Of a stretch of DNA of 11,359 nucleotides, positions 5,261 through 11,359 are shown in pieces; the stretch's first letter is position 1; each line of letters starts with the position of its first letter. A program made the translations under genes and the position numbers. The stretch is from positions 1 to 11,359 of the forward strand of contig JACQAU010000038.1 in NCBI GenBank assembly GCA_016194835.1. Reading direction: 5' to 3'. The notes below the pieces were generated by a model. That model saw only the letters and a list, made by a program, of their open reading frames with translations. It made no database searches and was not told where the DNA came from. The stretch comes from Deltaproteobacteria bacterium. Its GTDB lineage: Bacteria; Bdellovibrionota; UBA1018.

Positions 5261-6265
5261 ATGGAGCCTATTTTAGAATTCGAAAAACCTATCGTAGAAT
5301 TAGAAAGAAAATTGCATGATTTAAGTGAACTTTCTAAACAGGAAAAGGTAAGTTTTTCCAGTGAAATCAAAGTGTTAGAGAAAAAATTATCCCAGTTAAT
5401 AGAAACAACATTTACAAACCTAACCCCGTGGCAACGTGTGCAGCTCTCCCGTCACCCAAACCGCCCTTATACTTACGACTACATTAATGCAATATTTCCT
5501 GATTTTTTAGAACTCCACGGAGACCGTTACTTTGCTGACGATCCTGCAATCATTGCAGGAACAGCCACCTGGCCACCGCGCATTAAAAATTCAAAAATAA
5601 CTCAGTTGATACCAATATGCATTTTAGGACACCAAAAGGGCCGCACCACAAAACAAAAAATGGAAAGAAATTTCGGCATGGCTAAACCAGAAGGCTACCG
5701 CAAAGCCATAAGGCTCATGGAGCTGGCCAATCGCACTAAAATGCCCATTATTACCTTTATTGATACTCCAGGCGCCTATCCCGGAATGGACGCCGAAGAA
5801 AGAGGCCAAGCCCAAGCTATTGCCGAATGTTTACACATGATGTTCAGTCTTAAAGTCCCAGTTTTATCGGTAGTCATTGCAGAAGGAGGCTCTGGTGGAG
5901 CTCTAGCCATCGGTATTGCCGATAAAATCCTCATGTTAGAGTACAGTACGTATTCAGTAATTTCACCAGAAAGCTGCGCGTCAATACTATGGAGTGATGC
6001 AAGTTTTGCAGAAAAAGCAAGCGCATGCTTAAAAATGAGCCCACAGGATCTATTAAAACTAGAAATAATTGATGGAATCATTTCTGAACCAAAAGGAGGC
6101 GCTCATAGGAACTGGGAAGAAGCAAGCGAACTCTTAGGCACTGCTATTATCAAACATTTTCAACCGCTGCTTTTTCCAAAAAACAAGAAAGCCTTAAACA
6201 ATATTTCTGATTTGCGGGCTTTAAAATTTAGAAAAATTGGTCTAAAGGCAATAGCTCATGCATAA
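5261..6265 (+). CDS. accA: Acetyl-CoA carboxylase, carboxyltransferase alpha subunit
   Basis: A 334-residue AccA, the alpha half of the carboxyltransferase that moves CO2 from biotin to acetyl-CoA to make malonyl-CoA, the first committed step of fatty-acid synthesis; it works with AccD in an alpha2beta2 complex. The N-terminal helical region (FEKPIVELERKLHDL) is typical, then WQRVQLSRHPNRPYTYDY (57-74), FLELHGDR (82-89), GHQKGR (123-128), FGMAKPEGYRKA (138-149), IDTPGAYPG (167-175) and EGGSGGALAI (208-217), the oxyanion and substrate-binding core. A short insert (about 103-114) separates the strands before GHQKG. Length is normal. The ATG has only a weak GTAAG upstream. Its last codons overlap gmk by 8 bases, and it heads an operon with gmk and rel/spoT. 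accD is not in the window. Confidence 0.97.
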   Translation: MEPILEFEKPIVELERKLHDLSELSKQEKVSFSSEIKVLEKKLSQLIETTFTNLTPWQRVQLSRHPNRPYTYDYINAIFPDFLELHGDRYFADDPAIIAGTATWPPRIKNSKITQLIPICILGHQKGRTTKQKMERNFGMAKPEGYRKAIRLMELANRTKMPIITFIDTPGAYPGMDAEERGQAQAIAECLHMMFSLKVPVLSVVIAEGGSGGALAIGIADKILMLEYSTYSVISPESCASILWSDASFAEKASACLKMSPQDLLKLEIIDGIISEPKGGAHRNWEEASELLGTAIIKHFQPLLFPKNKKALNNISDLRALKFRKIGLKAIAHA

Positions 6266-6836
6266 AAAACTATTTGTCATCTCTGCTCCATCAGGTGCCG
6301 GTAAAACCACTCTCTGCCTAAAATTAATTAAAGACATACCACATATTATATTATCTATTTCATCCACTACAAGACCTCCACGAAGAGGAGAAAAGGACGG
6401 AGTAGATTATTTTTTTATTTCACACGATGAATTTCAAAATAAAATCAAAACCCATCAATTTGCTGAATGGGCCATTGTACATAGCAACTACTATGGAACA
6501 TCTAAAAAATTCATCGAAGATACCTTAAAAAACGGCAATGCTATTTTACTAGACATAGACATCCAAGGTGCAGCAAGTCTAAGAAAAGTTTACCCTGAGC
6601 TAAGTTATACAATCTTTATTGCCCCTCCAAATCTACAGGCTTTAGAAAAAAGATTACGCTCACGTGGCACAGATTCAGAAACAATTATCCAAAAACGATT
6701 AAAAAATGCTACAAAAGAGTTACAGGAAGCAAAACAATTTGATAAAATTATTTTGAACGATAATTTAGAAAGAGCTTACTTAGAATTAAAAAATTTAATT
6801 AAAGAAAAATTATGTCTAAATAAATGCACCGAGTAA
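6258..6836 (+). CDS. gmk: Guanylate kinase
   Basis: A 192-residue cytoplasmic enzyme that phosphorylates GMP to GDP with ATP. The P-loop APSGAGKTT is at residues 10-18. The GMP-binding segment STTRPPRRGEKDGVDYFF spans 36-53, followed by FAEWAIVHSNYYGTS (68-82) and the LLDIDIQGA strand (98-106). The lid region RLRSRGTDS and the R-x-x-x-A arginine site (KRLKNATKEL) follow. All diagnostic motifs are intact and the length is normal. The ATG lies inside the end of accA and has AAAGG (6244-6248) about 9 bases upstream, so translation is probably coupled. The Rel/SpoT gene starts 4 bases after its stop. In many proteobacteria rpoZ sits between gmk and spoT; here it does not. Confidence 0.97.
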   Translation: MHKKLFVISAPSGAGKTTLCLKLIKDIPHIILSISSTTRPPRRGEKDGVDYFFISHDEFQNKIKTHQFAEWAIVHSNYYGTSKKFIEDTLKNGNAILLDIDIQGAASLRKVYPELSYTIFIAPPNLQALEKRLRSRGTDSETIIQKRLKNATKELQEAKQFDKIILNDNLERAYLELKNLIKEKLCLNKCTE

Positions 6837-6840
6837 AATC

Positions 6841-7833
6841 ATGGCCAAATATGATCCAGCAAGTCTAAAAACAATTTGCGGAACCATCACAAGTTACTAT
6901 CCTGATGCTAAAGTCGAGCTAGTAAAAAAAGCCTACAATTTTGCCGAAAAAGCACATCGTGGACAACTGCGCTCAAGCGGGGAGCCATATATGATTCATC
7001 CAGTTGATGTTGCGCAAACACTAGCTGACCTAAAACTGGATATTTCAAGCATTGTAACTGGATTACTCCACGACACCGTAGAAGACACACACGCAACATT
7101 GGAGGAGATCGAAAAAGAATTTGGTCACGAAATCACGGAACTTGTTGATGGAGTAACAAAACTGTCAAAAATGACGTTTAAAACTTCAGAAGAAAAACAA
7201 GCAGAAAATTTTAGAAAAATGATTGTCGCCATGGCAAAAGACATTCGAGTTATTTTAGTAAAGCTAGCGGATCGCTTAAATAACATGCGCACATTAGAAC
7301 ATCTACCGCCACACAAGCAACAAGCTATTGCTCAAGAAACTTTGGATATTTATACTCCCATTTCTAACCGGCTAGGCATGAGCTGGATAAAAATAGAGCT
7401 CGAGGACCTTTGTTTACGTTTTCTGCACCCAGATGTTTATTACAAACTTGCTCAAAAAATCGCCAGAACTAAAAAAGAAAGAGAAAAGCACATTGAGCAA
7501 ATTACAGAACTAACCCAGGAAAAACTCAAAGAATACGACGTGCAAGCCACCATAGTAGGCAGAGCAAAGCATTTTTATTCGATTTATAAAAAAATGGAGC
7601 GAAGAAAAACTGAATTTGAACAAGTATTTGATATAGTGGCTTTCAGAATTTTAGTTGAGAATATTACAGAATGCTACAAAGCTTTGGGTGTAATTCACGC
7701 TACCTATAAACCTATACCTGGACGTTTTAAAGATTACATTGCTATGCCTAAAACCAATGGTTATCAATCTCTACACACCACAGTAGTTGGGCCTTATGGA
7801 GATCGAGTAGAAATTCAGATTCGCACACACTAG
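6841..7833 (+). CDS. Rel/SpoT (p)ppGpp enzyme, N-terminal half, ended by an in-frame TAG
   Basis: The first 330 residues of a long RSH protein. The HD hydrolase is complete in its key residues: H53 (MIHP), H77-D78 (GLLHDTVEDT), E81-D82 and D144 (KLADRLNNMR). The synthetase domain follows: FDIVAFR (D264), RFKDYIAMPK (295-304; the RxKD form usual in bifunctional Rel/SpoT rather than the acidic form of E. coli RelA), TNGYQSLHT and VEIQIRT with E324. TAG at 7831-7833 replaces the residue between IRTH and M, where relatives usually have E, D or K followed by M. The short product would lack the last helix of the synthetase domain and all regulatory domains. A single G-to-T change of a GAG codon would explain it. 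Hydrolase activity could survive; synthesis is doubtful. Weak ribosome site (GAG, 6831). Confidence 0.9.
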   Translation: MAKYDPASLKTICGTITSYYPDAKVELVKKAYNFAEKAHRGQLRSSGEPYMIHPVDVAQTLADLKLDISSIVTGLLHDTVEDTHATLEEIEKEFGHEITELVDGVTKLSKMTFKTSEEKQAENFRKMIVAMAKDIRVILVKLADRLNNMRTLEHLPPHKQQAIAQETLDIYTPISNRLGMSWIKIELEDLCLRFLHPDVYYKLAQKIARTKKEREKHIEQITELTQEKLKEYDVQATIVGRAKHFYSIYKKMERRKTEFEQVFDIVAFRILVENITECYKALGVIHATYKPIPGRFKDYIAMPKTNGYQSLHTTVVGPYGDRVEIQIRTH

Positions 7834-7836
7834 ATG
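7831..7836 (+). other. Stop-start junction TAG-ATG inside the Rel/SpoT gene
   Basis: TAG is followed without a gap by ATG, in frame on both sides. The upstream and downstream peptides align end to end with the family pattern (IRT-x-x-M-x-x-x-A-E-x-G-I-A-A-H-W), so no codon other than the TAG position is lost. Confidence 0.9.
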
Positions 7837-9030
7837 AATCAAACTGCAGAACGCGGCATTGCTGCACATTGGAAATATAAGGAAGGCAAATTTGATGCTC
7901 GATCAAAAGAAAACGTAGATTGGGTGAATCGTCTGTTAGAATGGCAAAAAGATCTGGATGATCCAAATGAGTTTTTAGAAACCGTCAAAATTGATCTTTT
8001 TGCTGAAGACGTTTTTGTGTTTACCCCCAAAGGCGAAGTTAAACAACTTTCATTTGGTGCAACCCCATTGGATTTTGCTTATGCTATTCACACTGATGTG
8101 GGACACAAATGTGTGGGTGCCAAGGTCAATGGAAAAATCGTACCACTTAAGCACCGTTTAAAATCCGGAGACACTATTGAAATTATTACGTCCAGTTCAC
8201 AAACACCCTCTAAAGATTGGTTAAAAATTGTAAAAAGTTCTCGGGCAAAAGCAAAAATTAGGGCATACATTAAACAGCAAGAAAGAGAACGGGCTCTAAC
8301 ACTTGGAGAAGAAATTTTAGACAAAGCCTTAAAACTATATGGGCATTCTATAAATAAGCTCGAAAAATCTGGAGAACTTTTAAAATTAGCACAGAATTTG
8401 AAATATAAAACTTCTGAAGAATTATTTGTTTCTATTGGCTATGGAAAAATAATAACTGAAAAAATCATTCCTCTTATTGTCACCAAAGAAGCCTTAGAAC
8501 AAAAACTTAAATCTGCTAAAGCTGAAGACGAAAGTTTTCTTAAAAAAATATTTACAAGTGCAAAGAAACGCAGTGAAACACGAAATGCAATTATTGTTGC
8601 AGATTTAGATGATATTTTGATTCGCTTTGGACACTGCTGCAATCCGCTACCAGGCGATAGCATAATTGGTTTTATTACCAGAGGACGTGGAGTAACAGTG
8701 CATACGGCTAGTTGTGCAAGGGCACATGACAATGATCCTGAAAGAAAAATTGATGTTCAATGGAACTTAGGCGATAAACACAATATTTTTAAAAGGCATA
8801 TAAAGATTCGTGTGCTTTCAGTAGATGAGCCTGGTCTTTTAGCTCTCATGAGTCAAACCATTACAGGGTGCGGTGTGAATATTTCTTCAGCCAATATTAG
8901 AACCACAAAAGATAAAAAAGCAATCTCACTATTTGATGTCGAAGTAACAGATATCAGTCAACTCAACAAAGTTACAAGTACTCTTGAAGGCAAAAAAGGA
9001 ATTATAACAGTTGAGCGTGTAAAATCTTAG
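7834..9030 (+). CDS. Rel/SpoT (p)ppGpp enzyme, C-terminal half (same gene as 6841-7833)
   Basis: The 398-codon continuation, in the same frame, starts with ATG directly after the TAG. It opens with MNQTAERGIAAHWKYKEG, which is the normal C-terminal end of the synthetase domain, so the break lies inside a domain. Then come the TGS domain (about 59-118; VFVFTPKGEV, GATPLDFAYAIHTDVG), a helical region (about 125-245), the zinc-finger/CC region with HCCNPLPGD (267-274) and TASCARAHD (291-299), and an ACT domain (about 322-396) ending VERVKS and TAG. These domains sense the ribosome and set the balance between synthesis and hydrolysis. No ribosome site is visible before the ATG, so expression would depend on reinitiation or readthrough. 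With both halves the protein is about 729 residues, a normal RSH length. No other damage is seen. Confidence 0.88.
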   Translation: MNQTAERGIAAHWKYKEGKFDARSKENVDWVNRLLEWQKDLDDPNEFLETVKIDLFAEDVFVFTPKGEVKQLSFGATPLDFAYAIHTDVGHKCVGAKVNGKIVPLKHRLKSGDTIEIITSSSQTPSKDWLKIVKSSRAKAKIRAYIKQQERERALTLGEEILDKALKLYGHSINKLEKSGELLKLAQNLKYKTSEELFVSIGYGKIITEKIIPLIVTKEALEQKLKSAKAEDESFLKKIFTSAKKRSETRNAIIVADLDDILIRFGHCCNPLPGDSIIGFITRGRGVTVHTASCARAHDNDPERKIDVQWNLGDKHNIFKRHIKIRVLSVDEPGLLALMSQTITGCGVNISSANIRTTKDKKAISLFDVEVTDISQLNKVTSTLEGKKGIITVERVKS

Positions 9031-9035
9031 CTATC

Positions 9036-9548
9036 TTATGGCCATAGCGCGTTAGGGGGGCGTTCATTTTTATCTAAGAGTTCTTTGAATTTTTTTTCTT
9101 TCTCATCAAGCTCCGCTTTTAAGGAATTCCTTCTTACCTCTTGTTCTTTCAAACGTAGCGCGCGCTCTTCTTTGATAAGCTTTAAAAAACCCTCACGCCT
9201 TTGTATAAAATCCTGCACATATGCTCTTCTGTTAGAACCTTTGAGATTTTCCTTAAAAAACTTATGTCTGGCCTCTCTCTCGTTAGTATCCCATTCCTTA
9301 TAATGATGCGCTTGTAGGGATTTTAGTGCCTGCGTCTCCATGGATTGCTGATGATTTAAGGCTAATGTTTGAGCTTTTCGTGATTTTTTAAATTCTTTCC
9401 AAAGCGCTTTTACTTCAGATTTACTTAACGGAGAATTTTTTACATTTTCCTCACTCCTACTAAAAGTACTCATGCCAAAACCAAGAAAAACTATAGTACT
9501 ATAACAAACACATCTGAAAAAATTATATTTGTTATTTTTTTGGAACAT
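9036..9548 (-). CDS. Exported Lys/Glu-rich coiled-coil protein of unknown function
   Basis: About 170 residues from the ATG at 9548 (frame open to an ATG at 9575). The N-terminus has a basic stretch (QKNNKYNFFR) and a hydrophobic segment (CVCYSTIVFLGFG) that looks like a signal peptide. The rest is charged and helical: KSEVKALWKEFKKSRKAQ, a region with HKFFKENLKGSNRRAYVQDF, RREGFLKLIKEERALRLKEQEVRR and a final KAELDEKEKKFKELLDKN coiled coil, ending RPPNALWP. I recognise no catalytic motif. Its 5' end overlaps the 3' end of the subtilase gene, by 17 bases with the preferred start and 44 with the longer one, so it is probably co-transcribed and coupled with the protease; a partner or substrate role is possible but unproven. 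Its stop is 5 bases from the convergent Rel/SpoT stop. Confidence 0.72.
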   Translation of the reverse strand: MFQKNNKYNFFRCVCYSTIVFLGFGMSTFSRSEENVKNSPLSKSEVKALWKEFKKSRKAQTLALNHQQSMETQALKSLQAHHYKEWDTNEREARHKFFKENLKGSNRRAYVQDFIQRREGFLKLIKEERALRLKEQEVRRNSLKAELDEKEKKFKELLDKNERPPNALWP

Positions 9549-11220
9549 ACTGAATTTTTGTAATTTTAAAGCCATAATCTGTAATATTTACATCAGTTTT
9601 TAATCTAATCTTTATTACTTCACCGTCTACATAATCAGAAGTATAATTTTGAAAACTCCCAGTTAAATCATTAACAGCTATACCAACCGCATCTTCTACA
9701 TATACATGATCATATCTTTTCTCAACACTTACATTTTCAAAATAAACTCTTAAATACTTAACACCAGACTTCTCGATCGTCCATGTTAGATTTTGATTAT
9801 CTTTATAAGGATGTTCAGACTCTAGCGCTCTATCCTCCGTAAGCCATTCGTTTTCTCCGGGCTCGTCATTTGGAGGAATAATATTGTAATACGCATTGAA
9901 AATATTTACTCTGCCACGAGCTGCCACTTTGCTTTTTAATGCACGAATAGGAGTACTGGTTTGTATTAATCTCTGCTTAATAACGTCAAATGTCCAATCC
10001 GGATTTGCAGACCAAAGCAGTGCTGCAATACCAGAAATATGAGGTGTTGCCATCGAAGTGCCACTATACGTATCATAAGAACTGCCTTTTACAGTACTAT
10101 AAATATTTACTCCAGGAGCTGCTACATGCACAGTTTTCTTTCCAAAACATGAAAAATCAGCCAACTTATCTTGATTATCTGTTGCAGCAACAGCAATAAC
10201 ATTTTCTGCAGAATAACTAGCCGGGTACATAGGAGTACTATCATTATCAGTAGCTGAGTTTCCTGCAGCAGCAACAAATAAAATTCCAGCATTTCTTGCT
10301 TCAACAATAGCATCTAGCATAGCTTGTGAGAACCCACCACCACCCCAACTATTGCTCATTATTTTAGCTTTCATTTTTGTTGCGTAGCGAATTGCTTCAA
10401 CAGCATCTTCGAGTGTTCCACTTCCAGATGCGCTTAGAAATTTAATAGGCAAAATAGACACATGCCAGTTTACGCCTACAACACCTGTTTCATTATTACC
10501 AAGTGCACCAATTGTTCCAGACACATGTGTTCCATGCCCGTTGTCATCTTGAGAATTACCTTGCTTAGTAATAAAATTCCAACCACTCACATCATCGACA
10601 AATCCATTACCATCATCATCTTTGCCATTACCTGCAATTTCACCAGGATTAACATAAATATTTTCTTTCAGATCTGGATGATCCCATTGAACACCAGTAT
10701 CAATTACAGCAACTATTATATCGTGACTGCCTAAAAGTCCTTGGTCCCAAAGAGGTAATACACCAATATCAGAGCCTGGAACACCAATCTGTCCGGCAGA
10801 ATCCTTTTGTCCAGTATTATACAAGCCCCAAAGTTTAGAAAAATCTAGATCGTTAGGTAGACCACTTAAAAAAGCTCGATAAATATAATTAGGCTCGGCG
10901 TATTCGACCAGAGGATGTGATTTTAAAATTTGTATTATTTTATTTAAATCCACTATAGGAGTTATTTTGACTTTATTATACCTCAGAGTTGTCTGCAAAA
11001 CTGTGATATTGATTTTATATTTTTGTCCTAATTTGGTTTTTAAAAAATTAGTAACATTTTGTTGTAAATTCAGTACTTCCTGTTGTGAACGGACTTCATC
11101 TTTAAATTTGATGACCCATTCGCCAGGAACATATTCTGTTTGTGATTTTTGTTGATCACCGAAACTAGTGACAGCTAAAAAAAATAAACAAAAGGTATAT
11201 AAATATAGTTTTTTGATCAT
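9532..11220 (-). CDS. Secreted subtilisin-like serine protease (S8) with CUB-like C-terminal domain
   Basis: A 562-residue exported protease. A signal peptide spans about 1-20 (IKKLYLYTFCLFFLAVTSFG). Residues about 29-115 form an inhibitory propeptide of the type seen in fervidolysin-like subtilases (VPGEWVIKFK, HPLVEYAEPNYIY). The peptidase domain is about 120-440 with an intact triad: D174 (VIDTG), H229 (NGHGTHVSG) and S389 (GTSMATPHISG), plus oxyanion N321 (AAAGNS). A DDDGNGFVDD loop (201-210) is a likely calcium site. Residues about 455-560 have a beta-rich CUB-like pattern (ESEHPYKDNQNLTWTI, YLRVYFENVSVE, YDHVYVED, YGFKITKIQYV), which in other secreted proteases helps protein or surface binding. 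The ATG has GGGGGAT 6-7 bases upstream. Its end overlaps the coiled-coil protein gene. It would act on external or prey/host proteins or in nutrition. Confidence 0.95.
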   Translation of the reverse strand: MIKKLYLYTFCLFFLAVTSFGDQQKSQTEYVPGEWVIKFKDEVRSQQEVLNLQQNVTNFLKTKLGQKYKINITVLQTTLRYNKVKITPIVDLNKIIQILKSHPLVEYAEPNYIYRAFLSGLPNDLDFSKLWGLYNTGQKDSAGQIGVPGSDIGVLPLWDQGLLGSHDIIVAVIDTGVQWDHPDLKENIYVNPGEIAGNGKDDDGNGFVDDVSGWNFITKQGNSQDDNGHGTHVSGTIGALGNNETGVVGVNWHVSILPIKFLSASGSGTLEDAVEAIRYATKMKAKIMSNSWGGGGFSQAMLDAIVEARNAGILFVAAAGNSATDNDSTPMYPASYSAENVIAVAATDNQDKLADFSCFGKKTVHVAAPGVNIYSTVKGSSYDTYSGTSMATPHISGIAALLWSANPDWTFDVIKQRLIQTSTPIRALKSKVAARGRVNIFNAYYNIIPPNDEPGENEWLTEDRALESEHPYKDNQNLTWTIEKSGVKYLRVYFENVSVEKRYDHVYVEDAVGIAVNDLTGSFQNYTSDYVDGEVIKIRLKTDVNITDYGFKITKIQYVPKK

Positions 11221-11255
11221 TTTTAATATCCCCCGTAAGCAAACAACGTACTGCC

Positions 11256-11275
11256 ATACAGCTGCGCGACTGTAT
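11256..11275. promoter_or_regulatory. Inverted repeat in the leader of the subtilase gene
   Basis: ATACAG and CTGTAT (11256-11261 and 11270-11275) form a perfect 6-bp inverted repeat with an 8-base spacer, 36-55 bases before the subtilase ATG. Just upstream in the minus sense lies a TATATATAC stretch (11272-11280) that could be a -10 box; TTGACG at 11303-11308 is too far for normal spacing. The repeat could be a regulator site or a leader hairpin. The rest of 11281-11359 is AT-rich with no gene. Confidence 0.3.
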
Positions 11276-11359
11276 ATATAACAAAGATTACTTATATTTA
11301 CTCGTCAAATCTTTTTGAAATCTTTAGGAAAATTTTTATACTTATCTTAAAAGTACCTG

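Noticed and set aside
6841..9030. Wholesale reassignment of TAG as a sense codon.
   Set aside because: The Rel/SpoT gene itself ends normally at TAG (9028-9030) at the expected end of the ACT domain, so TAG still terminates. Only two or three TAG cases are in the window.
9085..9303. Plus-strand open frame opposite the coiled-coil protein gene.
   Set aside because: It is the complement of a Lys/Glu-rich coding sequence, giving a Ser/Phe-rich peptide without a ribosome site or motif. Same for the other opposite-strand frames in accA, Rel/SpoT and the subtilase.
1..11359. CRISPR arrays, insertion sequences, phage genes or attachment sites.
   Set aside because: No spaced direct-repeat array, transposase, integrase or terminal inverted repeats were seen. 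The tRNA 3' end is not repeated elsewhere in the window.

Overview
The window is AT-rich bacterial chromosome with a housekeeping core and accessory genes on both sides. It looks like a Gram-negative, possibly a low-GC Bdellovibrionota-type or other deltaproteobacterial-grade organism. The reasons are an AccA subunit encoded next to Gmk and a bifunctional Rel/SpoT enzyme, a FliL-type protein outside any flagellar cluster, secreted Cys-repeat and subtilase proteins, and a tRNA-Leu downstream of a SecG-like gene. This assignment is inference; no rRNA or other phylogenetic marker is present.

Layout. 1-159 (-): start of a secreted protein gene that runs off the left edge and is broken by a frameshift at a 7-A run. 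309-1023 (-): overlapping MNT nucleotidyltransferase and HEPN genes, with a 12-bp palindrome just upstream. 1265-2482 (+): small two-helix membrane protein (SecG-like), LD-carboxypeptidase and tRNA-Leu(CAA), tightly packed. 2533-3210 (-): hemolysin III/PAQR membrane protein. 3363-4571 (+): exported protein with nine two-cysteine repeats, then a 48-codon highly basic ORF whose C-terminal motif resembles the ribosome-rescue factor ArfA. 4583-5170 (-): FliL-like protein. 5261-9030 (+): accA-gmk-relA/spoT operon. 9036-11220 (-): an exported coiled-coil protein and, upstream of it, a complete subtilisin-like protease with a CUB-like C-terminal domain.

The housekeeping operon joins fatty-acid initiation (acetyl-CoA carboxylase alpha subunit), GMP phosphorylation and (p)ppGpp metabolism. 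Gmk makes GDP, which after conversion to GTP feeds the substrates of the Rel enzyme. The usual rpoZ between gmk and rel/spoT is absent. The outer genes are mostly envelope-directed or secreted.

The most notable point is the Rel/SpoT gene. It is full length and well conserved from the HD hydrolase to the ACT domain, but an in-frame TAG followed at once by ATG cuts it near the end of the synthetase domain. It may be a nonsense mutation, a split gene expressed by termination-reinitiation, a readthrough site or an assembly error. TAG is also the natural stop of this gene and of the Cys-repeat gene, so wholesale TAG reassignment is unlikely. No unmistakably new multi-gene defence or mobile system is visible. 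The unlisted basic ORF, the Cys-repeat protein and the interrupted Rel gene are the best leads.
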